A program made the position numbers and the translations under genes. Under the pieces are notes generated by a model. The model was not told the DNA's origin. It saw only the letters and a program-made list of their open reading frames with translations, and did no database searches. A stretch of DNA of 64,000 bases from DATKWD01 sp035529695 (GTDB lineage: Bacteria > Actinomycetota > Acidimicrobiia > Acidimicrobiales > Salinilacustritrichaceae). This document shows, one piece after another, positions 8,857 to 16,592 of the stretch. Location of the stretch: contig DATKWD010000011.1 in assembly GCA_035529695.1 (NCBI GenBank), forward strand, positions 1 to 64,000, read 5' to 3'. Within the stretch, counting starts at the first letter, position 1; each line of letters opens with the position of its first letter.

Positions 8857-9094
8857 CGAGTTCTTCGGGGTCTTCCTCGACCGCCATGGGTGCCGAGATC
8901 GGCTTCGTCGGGGTGGTCAGCTCGGCTTCGTCGAACGCACTCTTCAGCTCCTGCTGGAAACCCGACGACATCTTGCGGAGTTCACCCATGAACTGCCCGG
9001 CCTGGCGCATCGCGCCCGGAAGCCGTTGCGGGCCGAGGACGATGAGTGCCACGAGGAGGATGACGAAGATCTCACCTCCACCGACGTTGAACAT
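8831..9094 (-). CDS. tatB: TatA/TatB-family translocase subunit
   Basis: 87 residues: MFNVGGGEIFVILLVALIVLGP, one membrane helix with the Glu and the GP hinge, then an amphipathic helix (RLPGAMRQAGQFMGELRKMSSGF) and an acidic tail. The MFNVGGGE start is closer to TatB than TatA, but only one TatA/B gene is present here, so it could serve either role. A TAnnnT box lies 7 nt before its ATG. Confidence 0.88.
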   Translation of the reverse strand: MFNVGGGEIFVILLVALIVLGPQRLPGAMRQAGQFMGELRKMSSGFQQELKSAFDEAELTTPTKPISAPMAVEEDPEELDGEDPNRS

Positions 9095-9101
9095 CGCGCC
9101 G

Positions 9102-9107
9102 AGTGTA
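9102..9107 (-). promoter_or_regulatory. Putative leaderless -10 (TACACT) for tatB-tatC-helY
   Basis: TACACT on the minus strand ends 7 nt before the tatB ATG at 9094, a TAnnnT box at leaderless spacing. Confidence 0.45.
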
Positions 9108-9115
9108 CCGGTGGC

Positions 9116-9310
9116 TCAGCGATGCCCTCGACCGGCCCGGGCGGTCGCTGTCTCGGCGCGTAGCTGGTCGACGGCGATCCGGACCTCGGCGAACCGATCG
9201 AGATGCCGACGCAGGTCGTCTGCGGCGGTACCGAGGGCACGGACGTACACGCTGAGCACTCCCATGCCGATCACGACGATCACCGCCGGGAGAATCCAGA
9301 GGGGGTTCAT
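9116..9310 (-). CDS. Small single-span membrane protein, unknown
   Basis: 64 residues: MNPLWILPAVIVVIGMGVLSVYV forms one membrane helix, followed by a charged helical tail (ADDLRRHLDRFAEVRIAVDQLRAE) that may be coiled coil. Not recognised. A TAnnnT box 8 nt before ATG 9310 supports this start over longer frames. It sits just upstream of the Tat operon on the same strand. Confidence 0.6.
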   Translation of the reverse strand: MNPLWILPAVIVVIGMGVLSVYVRALGTAADDLRRHLDRFAEVRIAVDQLRAETATARAGRGHR

Positions 9311-9318
9311 CGGTGGCA

Positions 9319-9324
9319 ACGGTA
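9319..9324 (-). promoter_or_regulatory. Putative leaderless -10 (TACCGT) for small membrane protein
   Basis: TACCGT on the minus strand ends 8 nt before ATG 9310. Confidence 0.35.
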
Positions 9325-9332
9325 GCCGCTGG

Positions 9333-9674
9333 TCAGTCAGAGAGACGATCGATGCCCTCGGCCAGCTCGGCGAACCAGTCATCGGTCGCCAGGCGGTGGT
9401 GGAAGTCGATGAGATCGTCGTGGGAGAACGGCCGACCGACCTTTGTCTCCAACGCCTCGGCCGGAATCTCCCAGGTGGAGAGCCGGACACCCGACGCCAC
9501 CAGGAGGTCGACGACCCTCGGCTCTGCGGGCTTGACCACGTCGTGGTCGCAGAGCGGGCACACGAACTGGTACGTGCCCGAGTTGTCGGTGTTGCAGACC
9601 CGGACCTCGACGTCGCCGACGGTCAACTCCACATCACCGCAATCTTCGCAATTCGCCCGAATTCTCGTTGCCAT
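9333..9674 (-). CDS. Zinc-ribbon-like hypothetical protein
   Basis: 113 residues starting MATRIRANCEDCGDVEL, with a second pair VCPLCDHDV, so two CxxC knuckles that probably bind one zinc. The C-terminal half (HDDLIDFHHRLATDDWFAELAEG) is acidic and helical. ATG 9674 is the first start that keeps both CxxC pairs. It diverges from the GDPD gene. I do not recognise a family; a regulator or adaptor is possible. Confidence 0.65.
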   Translation of the reverse strand: MATRIRANCEDCGDVELTVGDVEVRVCNTDNSGTYQFVCPLCDHDVVKPAEPRVVDLLVASGVRLSTWEIPAEALETKVGRPFSHDDLIDFHHRLATDDWFAELAEGIDRLSD

Positions 9675-9765
9675 GGAAAGCCCGTCTCCCGCGTCCGCTC
9701 CGTCGCAAGAGCTTCTTCGGCGCTCGACATCGCCCTCTTGAGGCATTGTTTGCCACAATTCCGGC

Positions 9766-10512
9766 GTGCCTCGTGAAGCTCCCCTCCGCCCCCCGATCGG
9801 CTTCGCCCACCGGGGGGCCCGTGCCGATGCTCCCGAGAACACGCTCGAGGCCTTCGAGCTCGCCATTCGGCTGGGTGCCCGCGGGCTCGAATCGGACGTC
9901 TGGCTCACGGCCGACGGGCACGCCGTGCTCGATCACGACGGCTTGGTCGGGCCGCTCATGCGGCGCCGACGCATCGATCAGTTGACCCTCGCCGAGCTGC
10001 CCGAGCACATCCCGACACTCGATCAGCTCTACGAGACCTGTGGAACCGACTTCGATCTCTCGCTCGACGTCAAGGATCCCGCTGCGTTCGATCGCACCCT
10101 CGCCATCGCCCGGGCCGGTGGCGACACGGTCGTTTCAAGACTGTGGCTCTGTCACCACGACTGGACCCAGATCTCCGAGTGGCGCCGGCGCGACGAGTCG
10201 GTCCGGCTGGTCGACTCGACCCGCGTGAAGCTGATGAAGGAGGGACCCGAGCGGCGCGCAGCGCAGCTGTCCGACGCAGGCATCGACACCGTCAACCTGC
10301 ACCACAGCGACGTGTCGGCCGGACTGGTCGCACTCTTCCATCGTTTCGACCGCTATGTCTTCGGCTGGGACGCGCAGCACGCGCGTGTCCTTCGTGCCTT
10401 GGTCGACATGGGGGTGGACGGTCTCTACAGCGACCACGTGGCAAGGATGGTCGCGGTCCTCAGCGGTCAGGAACCTGCTCCCCCGGGTGCGACCGACGGC
10501 GATCCAGACTGA
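9766..10512 (+). CDS. Glycerophosphodiester phosphodiesterase family protein
   Basis: 248 residues. FAHRGARADAPENTLEAFELA is the GDPD signature with the catalytic His/Arg and metal-binding Glu, followed by ESDVWLTADGHAVLDHDG with the second metal Glu/Asp and catalytic His. Hydrolyses glycerophosphodiesters to glycerol-3-phosphate and an alcohol. No signal peptide, so cytosolic. It starts with GTG 9766; a weak CACAAT lies 6 nt upstream. A second GDPD is at 54435-55196. Confidence 0.9.
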   Translation: MPREAPLRPPIGFAHRGARADAPENTLEAFELAIRLGARGLESDVWLTADGHAVLDHDGLVGPLMRRRRIDQLTLAELPEHIPTLDQLYETCGTDFDLSLDVKDPAAFDRTLAIARAGGDTVVSRLWLCHHDWTQISEWRRRDESVRLVDSTRVKLMKEGPERRAAQLSDAGIDTVNLHHSDVSAGLVALFHRFDRYVFGWDAQHARVLRALVDMGVDGLYSDHVARMVAVLSGQEPAPPGATDGDPD

Positions 10513-10520
10513 GATGCTCG

Positions 10521-11027
10521 ATGAGTCTCGTCGCAGTTCTTCCTGGATCGTTCGACCCGCTCACCATCGCCCACATCACCATGGCCGATGCCGCACGCGC
10601 CCACCTCGGTGGCCTCGGGGAAGTCCGAGTCGACCTGGCGATGTCGGTCGAGCCCCTCGGCAAGGACGCCGAACGGCAGCAGCCCGTTGCGACTCGGCAC
10701 GCCCACATCGCGGCACGGACGGCTCATCTCGACTGGATCGGCGTCACCGTCCGTGAGGAGCGCCTCGTCGTCGAGCTCGCTGCCGGCTACGACCGGGTCA
10801 TCGTCGGTGCGGACAAGTGGCGGCAGCTGCACGATCCTCGCTACTACCCCGACGAGGATGCCCTCGCCGAGGCGATGCAGCGTCTGTGCCCCGCCGTGGT
10901 GTTCCGCCGACCCGGCCACGAGGTGCGTTCGCTGCGTCGCCTCGACAGCGTCCTCGACCTCCCGGTCGGGGTGCGTGCGGTCAGCAGCACCGGTGTCCGG
11001 GGCGGCCGAAACGAGTGGCGCTACTGA
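10521..11027 (+). CDS. Nucleotidyltransferase-fold protein (NadD/CoaD-like)
   Basis: 168 residues with the adenylyl/cytidylyltransferase fold: VAVLPGSFDPLTIAHITMADAA at the N-terminus and SSTGVRGG near the C-terminus, matching the ISSTxIR loop. These enzymes join AMP or CMP to a phosphorylated substrate. The (H/T)xGH nucleotide motif reads TIAH, so the glycine is replaced by Ala; the final His is kept. Activity and substrate are therefore uncertain. It follows the GDPD by 8 nt and ends 4 nt before the convergent lepB stop. Confidence 0.7.
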   Translation: MSLVAVLPGSFDPLTIAHITMADAARAHLGGLGEVRVDLAMSVEPLGKDAERQQPVATRHAHIAARTAHLDWIGVTVREERLVVELAAGYDRVIVGADKWRQLHDPRYYPDEDALAEAMQRLCPAVVFRRPGHEVRSLRRLDSVLDLPVGVRAVSSTGVRGGRNEWRY

Positions 11028-11031
11028 TCGA

Positions 11032-11601
11032 CTAGAGACCGCCGAAGTCGCCCAGAGGCCAGATCCGCAGAATGGCGCGTCCCTCGATCAGATCGGTGTC
11101 GATCGGGCCGAAGAACCGGCTGTCGAAGCTCTCGGTGCGGTTGTCGCCCATCACGAACACCGTGTGATCCGGGACCGTGGTCTGCGGGAGGTTCGTGGTC
11201 TGGGTTCGGTCCGGGAGATACGACTCGTCGATCGGCTCGCCGTCGACGAGGACCTGGCCATCGACCGCTTCGAGCGTCTCTCCGGGCAGACCGACGACTC
11301 GCTTGATGAGGTCCTTGATCTCGGACTCGGGCTGGCCGGGCGGTCGCTTGAACACGATGATGTCACCGCGTGAGGGTTCGCTCGACCGGTAGCTGAGCTT
11401 GTTGACCAGGACGCGGTCGCCGATGTCGAGCGTGGGCTGCATCGAACCGGACGGGATCAGGTACGCCTGGAACAGGAACGCCTGGATGAGCAGCGCGATC
11501 GCGAGCGCGCCCACGATGACCGCGCCCCATTCGAGCGATGAGCGGAGCCCACCCGACATCCTCGACTCCGCCGGCGGATCGTCCAGAGGCGCCGTCGTCA
11601 C
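11032..11601 (-). CDS. lepB: Signal peptidase I
   Basis: 189 residues. One N-terminal membrane span (GAVIVGALAIALLIQAFLF) is followed by PSGSMQPTL with catalytic Ser53, RGDIIVFKRP, KRVVGLPGE with the general-base Lys100, and MGDNRTESFDSR. Cleaves signal peptides at the outer face of the cytoplasmic membrane. GTG 11601 is supported by a TAnnnT box 9 nt upstream. In mycobacteria pafC and tatA are adjacent; here lepB and two plus-strand genes lie between them. Confidence 0.95.
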   Translation of the reverse strand: MTTAPLDDPPAESRMSGGLRSSLEWGAVIVGALAIALLIQAFLFQAYLIPSGSMQPTLDIGDRVLVNKLSYRSSEPSRGDIIVFKRPPGQPESEIKDLIKRVVGLPGETLEAVDGQVLVDGEPIDESYLPDRTQTTNLPQTTVPDHTVFVMGDNRTESFDSRFFGPIDTDLIEGRAILRIWPLGDFGGL

Positions 11602-11610
11602 AGTTGGGGG

Positions 11611-11616
11611 AGGCTA
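11611..11616 (-). promoter_or_regulatory. Putative leaderless -10 (TAGCCT) for lepB
   Basis: TAGCCT on the minus strand ends 9 nt before GTG 11601 and overlaps the end of pafC. Confidence 0.35.
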
Positions 11617-12549
11617 CCGCCCGTATCGGGCCAACACGGTGCGGGCAGCCAGGCGTCGACGATCCTGGAGCTGCTCGGGCGCCTCGACGATGGTGGCCTG
11701 GTCGCCGAGCCGGAGCAACAGGCGATCGAACCAGCGGGTCGCAGCCACCGCCATCGTCACGCGGATCGAGCCGTCGTCGTTCGCCGTCGCATCCTCGACC
11801 GGATACTGCTCGAGGACCCAGGCGGCGCTCGGGGCCAGATCGAGTGTCACACGCGGATCGTCGTCGTTGGCGTGGAAGACGCCGATGGGCGGAGCCGCAC
11901 CAGGGGGCTCGAAGTGTTCGTCGGTCGACCGCGCCGATTCGATGCGATCGATACGGAACACCCGTTCACCCCCGGCTTTGTGGCAGTACGCGATGACATA
12001 CCACTCGCCCTTGTCGTTGAAGACGCGCCATGGATCGATCCGACGCTCGCTCCGTTCGTCGCGCCCATGGGAGTAGTACGTCACGTCGACGCTTCGATGC
12101 TCGTTGGCGCCGACCGACACGAGGTCGAGCACGGCCGGGTCGACCTGGCCCGTGTCAACGAGGTCGGGATCGACACCGAGCAGCGCAGCGAGCTTCACCA
12201 GCCCCCGCTCGAGCGGGCCGTCCGCATCGTGGCCGGGAAGGTTGTGCAACACCGCGCCGGCGGCGATGAGGCTCAGCCCCTCTTCCGGGGTGAGCCGCAG
12301 GGGGCGCGAGAAGAAGTCGGCGTAGTGGATCCAGACCCGGCCGTCCTCGACCGTCACCTCCATCAACGCGTCCGGCGTGTAGGGGGGCAGCCCGATGAAC
12401 GGGAGGATCGCGAGGTCGGCGAGCAGCCGCTTCTCGGTCACGTCGAACCGCGAGCAGACATCGGCGATCGTCGGCCCGTCCTGCGAAGCGATCCACGGGA
12501 TGTAGGCCAACACGCGGGGCAGCCGGTCGCCGACGGGGATCCGGGGCAT
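11614..12549 (-). CDS. pafC: WYL-domain transcriptional regulator PafC
   Basis: 311 residues: an N-terminal HTH-like part (IASQDGPTIADVCSRFDVTEKRLLADLAIL) then a WYL domain (EWYVIAYCHKAGGERVFRIDRIESA). Its ATG overlaps the pafB stop by 1 nt (TGATG), so the two are made together. In mycobacteria PafB and PafC form a heterodimer that activates DNA-damage genes independently of LexA/RecA; the same role is inferred here from family and position next to pafA. Confidence 0.85.
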   Translation of the reverse strand: MPRIPVGDRLPRVLAYIPWIASQDGPTIADVCSRFDVTEKRLLADLAILPFIGLPPYTPDALMEVTVEDGRVWIHYADFFSRPLRLTPEEGLSLIAAGAVLHNLPGHDADGPLERGLVKLAALLGVDPDLVDTGQVDPAVLDLVSVGANEHRSVDVTYYSHGRDERSERRIDPWRVFNDKGEWYVIAYCHKAGGERVFRIDRIESARSTDEHFEPPGAAPPIGVFHANDDDPRVTLDLAPSAAWVLEQYPVEDATANDDGSIRVTMAVAATRWFDRLLLRLGDQATIVEAPEQLQDRRRLAARTVLARYGR

Positions 12550-13481
12550 CAGCTCATCGCCTCGAGGTTCTCGATCAGCCTGGCCCGCAGCTCGGGCGGG
12601 TCGAGCACTTCGGCGAACTCGAGGAATCCGATCGCGAACGACAAGAAGGCATCGAGGTTCCCGACCTCGAGTCGAAGAACGACCGACCCGTCGCTCCGGC
12701 GTTCTTCGACCAGATCATCGCCGGCGATCTGGGCCGCCCAGGCCGCCTGGTCCGCGTCGACGAGCAATCTTGCCGTGATGGTCTCGTCTCCCCCGAGCTC
12801 CCACGCCCGTCGCCGGATCCCGGGCACGGCCGTCGCCGGTCTCTCGAAGGCCCGCGCCGAGCCGGCCGAGACGTCGCCTTCGATCCGGTCGAGCCTGAAC
12901 ACACGCTCGTCGTCACGGTCGTGGTCGTACCCCGTCACGTACCAGCGGCCCCGCTGGTAGTCGAGACGGAACGGGTTCAGGTGCCGAGTGGCTCCTCGAT
13001 ACCCGAAGGTCACGGTCCGGCGGTTTCCCACCGCGTCGAAGATGCCGACGAGTGCCGGGCTGGCCGGCAGGGCCTCGACCAGCGGCGTTTGGATGGCGGT
13101 GTCGTCGGCCGGCCCTTGCGGTGCACCTCCGAGCTTCGCGATCGCCGCGCCGATGTTGACGCCGTCGAGGCGAACCGCATTCGACGCGAGGTGAAGCGCA
13201 GCGAGTTCTTCGGGTTCGAGCCCGGGATCGCGCAGGAAGTAGTCGTCCTTGCGGATCCGATAGCCGTCTTGCGGCGGGTCCGTGTGCGTGATCGCCTCGA
13301 CGACCAGCGGGATCCCCATTTCCCGCAGGTCCTCCTTGTCGCGCTCGAATCCACGCCGGAAGGCTTCGTCGTTCCCGGAGTAGCCGGGGATGCGGGCGCG
13401 CAGTTCCTGTGCCGTCAACGGTCGCGGCGCCTCGATGAGCGCGGCGGTCAGGTTCAGGAGCCGCTCCAGCTTGTCCGACAC
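12549..13481 (-). CDS. pafB: WYL-domain transcriptional regulator PafB
   Basis: 310 residues from GTG 13481: SDKLERLLNLTAALIEAPRPLT opens the HTH domain, and GRWYVTGYDHDRDDERVFRLDRIEG is the WYL ligand-sensing segment. Partner of PafC in the DNA-damage response of actinobacteria. A TAnnnT box 7 nt upstream fixes this start; the longer frame only reads into the preceding gene. The promoter overlaps the stop codon of the DUF3866 gene, so pafBC can be transcribed separately from the proteasome operon. Confidence 0.85.
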   Translation of the reverse strand: MSDKLERLLNLTAALIEAPRPLTAQELRARIPGYSGNDEAFRRGFERDKEDLREMGIPLVVEAITHTDPPQDGYRIRKDDYFLRDPGLEPEELAALHLASNAVRLDGVNIGAAIAKLGGAPQGPADDTAIQTPLVEALPASPALVGIFDAVGNRRTVTFGYRGATRHLNPFRLDYQRGRWYVTGYDHDRDDERVFRLDRIEGDVSAGSARAFERPATAVPGIRRRAWELGGDETITARLLVDADQAAWAAQIAGDDLVEERRSDGSVVLRLEVGNLDAFLSFAIGFLEFAEVLDPPELRARLIENLEAMS

Positions 13482-13488
13482 GACCGGC

Positions 13489-13494
13489 AGACTA
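13489..13494 (-). promoter_or_regulatory. Putative leaderless -10 (TAGTCT) for pafBC
   Basis: TAGTCT on the minus strand ends 7 nt before GTG 13481. Its TAG is also the stop codon of the DUF3866 gene. Confidence 0.45.
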
Positions 13495-14505
13495 TTGGGC
13501 GTCGAGAAGCCCGGCTGCGCCTGTCGCTGCCGCCGCGGCAGCAGCGAAGAAGAGCTCGTCCTGCGTGAGGTCACGACCCATCGTGGTGATCCGGAGTCCG
13601 GCGGCGTCCAGGACGCTCGCCACGTCGGGAACTTCGACCACGGCGCCGTCGAGGCCGGTCAGATCGAAACCGGGCGGCGCGGACATCGGCACGAAGATCG
13701 CGGGCGTGCTTCGGCTCAGTTCGATCGCCGTCAAGCTGTGGTGGCTGACTCCCCGATGCCGGGGTCGCTTGTCACCCGACGAGGCGCGGAGACACAGCAC
13801 TGCTCGACCCCCGAGGGCATCGACGGTGTCGCAGATGCTCGCGACCTCGACCGCCGTGTTGCCGAGCCGGCTTCCGGTCCCGACCACGCCCGGCCCCATC
13901 CCCACCACGATGAGGTCGGCGTCGTCGTCAGCGGCGACCAGCAGCGCCGATGGGATCGAGACCGCCTCGAGATCGCCACCGAAAGCGTGGCCGGCAGTGA
14001 CGGTCCGATCGAGCGCGCCGCAGCCTCGGAGCTCGACCACCAGGTCGCTCAGGGCGAGCGGCAGCGCTGCCCCGTCGGTCATCACGTACGCGATGCGCGC
14101 CTCGGGTCGGAGGTGCCTGGCCACTGCGGCGACGATCCCTACCTGGCTGTGCACGCCGCACACGACGACGGGCCGGCCTCCCAGGTCAGTGACGGTGGTG
14201 TCGCGCTTCTCCGTGGCGCTGCCCGTATCGACCTGGAGCGAGGTGTACCGGAGCTTCATGATGTGACCTCGACCCGGGTCGGCCCATTCGTCCCGCCGCA
14301 GATTCCAGTGGACGACATGCCATCCGCCGGTGCCGAGCCCGAGATCGACGGCCGTGGTGTTCACGATGACGTCGTCACCGACCTCGACGCTCCCGATCAG
14401 CTGGGTCAGGGCGTAGGCGCGATCACCGTCGTCGAGCCGCACGCGCTGGAGCCCCGGCCGGGCGACGAGCACCTCGGCGACGGTGGCCCGTCGGAAGCTC
14501 GGCAC
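13492..14505 (-). CDS. DUF3866-family protein
   Basis: 337 residues resembling DUF3866, an actinobacterial family of unknown function usually encoded by the proteasome/paf genes. The order of motifs is RRATVAEVLVARPGLQRVRL, GGWHVVHWNLRRDEWADPGRGHIMKLRYTSLQ (contains GRGHIMKLRYT) and VVVGMGPGVVGTGSRLG, a glycine-rich loop that could bind a nucleotide. It begins with GTG 10 nt after pafA ends, so it is probably co-transcribed with pafA. Confidence 0.75.
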   Translation of the reverse strand: MPSFRRATVAEVLVARPGLQRVRLDDGDRAYALTQLIGSVEVGDDVIVNTTAVDLGLGTGGWHVVHWNLRRDEWADPGRGHIMKLRYTSLQVDTGSATEKRDTTVTDLGGRPVVVCGVHSQVGIVAAVARHLRPEARIAYVMTDGAALPLALSDLVVELRGCGALDRTVTAGHAFGGDLEAVSIPSALLVAADDDADLIVVGMGPGVVGTGSRLGNTAVEVASICDTVDALGGRAVLCLRASSGDKRPRHRGVSHHSLTAIELSRSTPAIFVPMSAPPGFDLTGLDGAVVEVPDVASVLDAAGLRITTMGRDLTQDELFFAAAAAAATGAAGLLDAQ

Positions 14506-14515
14506 GACGGGTCGA

Positions 14516-15874
14516 TCAGAGACTGTCGATCAGACGGTCGACACGCTCGTCGTGGGACTTGAACGGGTCCTTGCAGAGCACCGTGCGCTGGGCCTGGTCG
14601 TTGAGCTTCAGGTGGACCCAGTCGACGGTGTAGTCGCGCTTGCGCTCCTTGGCACGACGGATGAACTCGCCACGGAGGCGGGCTCGCGTCGTCTGCGGGG
14701 CGAGCTCGGTGGCCTCTTCGATCTCGTCGTCGTTGCACATCCGTTCGACCATCCCTCGATCCTGGAGCTTGTAGAAGAGGCTGCGGTCTCGGCTCACATC
14801 GTGGTACTGGAGATCGATCAGGGCGACACGGGGATGGCTGAGGGGCAAGTCGTGCTTGGCGCGATACCCCTCGATGAGCTTGTGCTTGATGACCCAGTCG
14901 CATTCGCGGTCGAGGCTGAAGGGGTCCTTCTCGAGCCCGGTCATGACGTGCTCCCACATGCCGAGCGCCTGCTCTTCCATCGGCGGAAGGCCCCTGGAAT
15001 CTGCGTAGCGGAGCGCCCGATCGAGGTACTCGCGCTGGATGTCGAGCGCCGAGGCCTCACGCCCGTTGGCGAGGCGGACCGGGCGCCGACAGGTCGTGTC
15101 GTGGCTGATCTCACGGATGGCTCGGATCGGGTTCTCGAGCGTCATGTCGCGCATCACCACGCCGGCGTCCTCGAGCATGCGCAACAGGATGGCCACGGTG
15201 CCGACCTTCAGGAACGAGGTGTACTCGCTCATGTTCGAGTCGCCGACGATGACGTGGAGCCGGCGGTACTTCTCGGCGTCGGCATGGGGCTCGTCGCGGG
15301 TGTTGATGATCGGCCGCGAGCGCGTGGTGGCGCTGCTGACCCCTTCCCAGATGTGCTCGGCACGCTGCGAGATGCAGTACATCGCACCCCGAGCGGTCTG
15401 GAGCACCTTGCCGGCGCCGGCATAGATCTGCCGCGAGACCAGGAACGGGATCAGGTGCTCGCTGTAGGAGCCGAGATCGTCGCGGCGGCGGGTCAGGTAG
15501 TTCTCGTGGCAGCCGTAGGAGTTGCCCGCCGAATCGGTGTTGTTCTTGAAGAGGTAGATGACCCCGCGGATGCCCTCTTCGTGGAGCCGAGCCTCGGCGC
15601 CGGTGAGCAACTGTTCGAGGATGCGCTCGCCGGCCTTGTCGTGTACGACGAGCTCGTGAATCGAGTCGCACTCGGGGGTGGCGTACTCGGGGTGCGAGCC
15701 GACGTCGAGGTAGAGACGGGCACCGTTCGCGAGGAAGACGTTGCTGCTCCGGCCCCACGACACGACCCGTCGAAACAGGTAGCGGGCGACCTCGTCGGGG
15801 CTCAGCCGGCGTTGCCCGCGAAGCGTGCACGTGACGCCGTACTCGTTCTCGAGTCCGAAGATGCGTCGATCCAC
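14516..15874 (-). CDS. pafA: Pup--protein ligase PafA
   Basis: 452 residues from GTG 15874. Starts VDRRIFGLENEYGVTC, as in the glutamine-synthetase-like PafA/Dop family; LYLDVGSHPEYATPECDS carries ATP/Mg and catalytic acidic residues. PafA phosphorylates the C-terminal Glu of Pup and links it to substrate lysines. The longer start at GTG 15883 is rejected: it falls inside a TAnnnT box that sits 7 nt before GTG 15874, and the shorter start gives the length of the M. tuberculosis enzyme. Confidence 0.95.
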   Translation of the reverse strand: MDRRIFGLENEYGVTCTLRGQRRLSPDEVARYLFRRVVSWGRSSNVFLANGARLYLDVGSHPEYATPECDSIHELVVHDKAGERILEQLLTGAEARLHEEGIRGVIYLFKNNTDSAGNSYGCHENYLTRRRDDLGSYSEHLIPFLVSRQIYAGAGKVLQTARGAMYCISQRAEHIWEGVSSATTRSRPIINTRDEPHADAEKYRRLHVIVGDSNMSEYTSFLKVGTVAILLRMLEDAGVVMRDMTLENPIRAIREISHDTTCRRPVRLANGREASALDIQREYLDRALRYADSRGLPPMEEQALGMWEHVMTGLEKDPFSLDRECDWVIKHKLIEGYRAKHDLPLSHPRVALIDLQYHDVSRDRSLFYKLQDRGMVERMCNDDEIEEATELAPQTTRARLRGEFIRRAKERKRDYTVDWVHLKLNDQAQRTVLCKDPFKSHDERVDRLIDSL

Positions 15875-15881
15875 CCGGGGC

Positions 15882-15887
15882 ACGCTA
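15882..15887 (-). promoter_or_regulatory. Putative leaderless -10 (TAGCGT) for pafA
   Basis: TAGCGT on the minus strand ends 7 nt before GTG 15874, between prcA and pafA; it suggests that pafA has its own leaderless transcript. Confidence 0.5.
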
Positions 15888-15914
15888 ACGCCGGATCAGC
15901 CGGGCCTTGTGGCA

Positions 15915-16592
15915 CTACGAGAGGAGTTCTGCGATCTCGTCTGCTTCGAGGCGCTGAAACGTGCGCCGACCGTTCGTGCGCGAAAGCACCGCCGCCTCGA
16001 GATGGTCGGGCGCGATCTGCCGATCGGGTCCGCCGAGCGCCTCGGCACACGCCTTGAGAGCCGCCTGCTTGTCGAGGTCGTCGGTGTAGGCGGCCTCCAT
16101 TCGCTCGGTGATGGCGTCGGCGTCGCCGCCGAGCACTGCATAGCGGTCCTTGTCGACCACGCTGCCGTCGTAGGTGATGTGGAACAGCTGGTCGTGGGCC
16201 CGCTGGTCGCCGATCTCGGCGACCAGGATCTCGACCTCCATCGGCTTCATCTCGTGAGTGAAGATCTGACCGAGCATGTTCGCGTACGAGTTGGCAAGGC
16301 TTCGGGCGTCGACGTCCTGGCGGCTGTAGCTGAATCCCTTGAGGTCGGCGTGGCGAACCCCGGCGATCCGCAGCTGGTCGAACTCGTTGTACTTGCCGAC
16401 CCCGCCGAACGCGATCCGATCGTAGATCTCGCTGACCTTGCGCAAGGTGGCCGACGAGTTCTCAGCACAGATGAGGATGCCCTCGTCATACTGCACGGCA
16501 CAGAGCGAACGACCCCGCGCGATGCCCTTGCGGGCGTAGTCGGCCCGATCCTTCATGACCTGCTCGGGCGCGACATAGAACGGCATCGACAT
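15915..16592 (-). CDS. prcA: 20S proteasome alpha subunit
   Basis: 225 residues: MSMPFYVAPEQVMKDRADYARKG is the alpha-subunit N-terminal helix region that gates the pore, followed by GRSLCAVQYDEGILICAENSS. Forms the outer heptameric rings of the bacterial 20S core. Its ATG overlaps the prcB stop by 1 nt, and a full anti-SD match lies just upstream. Confidence 0.95.
   Translation of the reverse strand: MSMPFYVAPEQVMKDRADYARKGIARGRSLCAVQYDEGILICAENSSATLRKVSEIYDRIAFGGVGKYNEFDQLRIAGVRHADLKGFSYSRQDVDARSLANSYANMLGQIFTHEMKPMEVEILVAEIGDQRAHDQLFHITYDGSVVDKDRYAVLGGDADAITERMEAAYTDDLDKQAALKACAEALGGPDRQIAPDHLEAAVLSRTNGRRTFQRLEADEIAELLS

Noticed and set aside
15881..15883. GTG 15883 as start of pafA
   Set aside because: It sits inside the TAnnnT box at 15882-15887, and GTG 15874 gives the family start and length.
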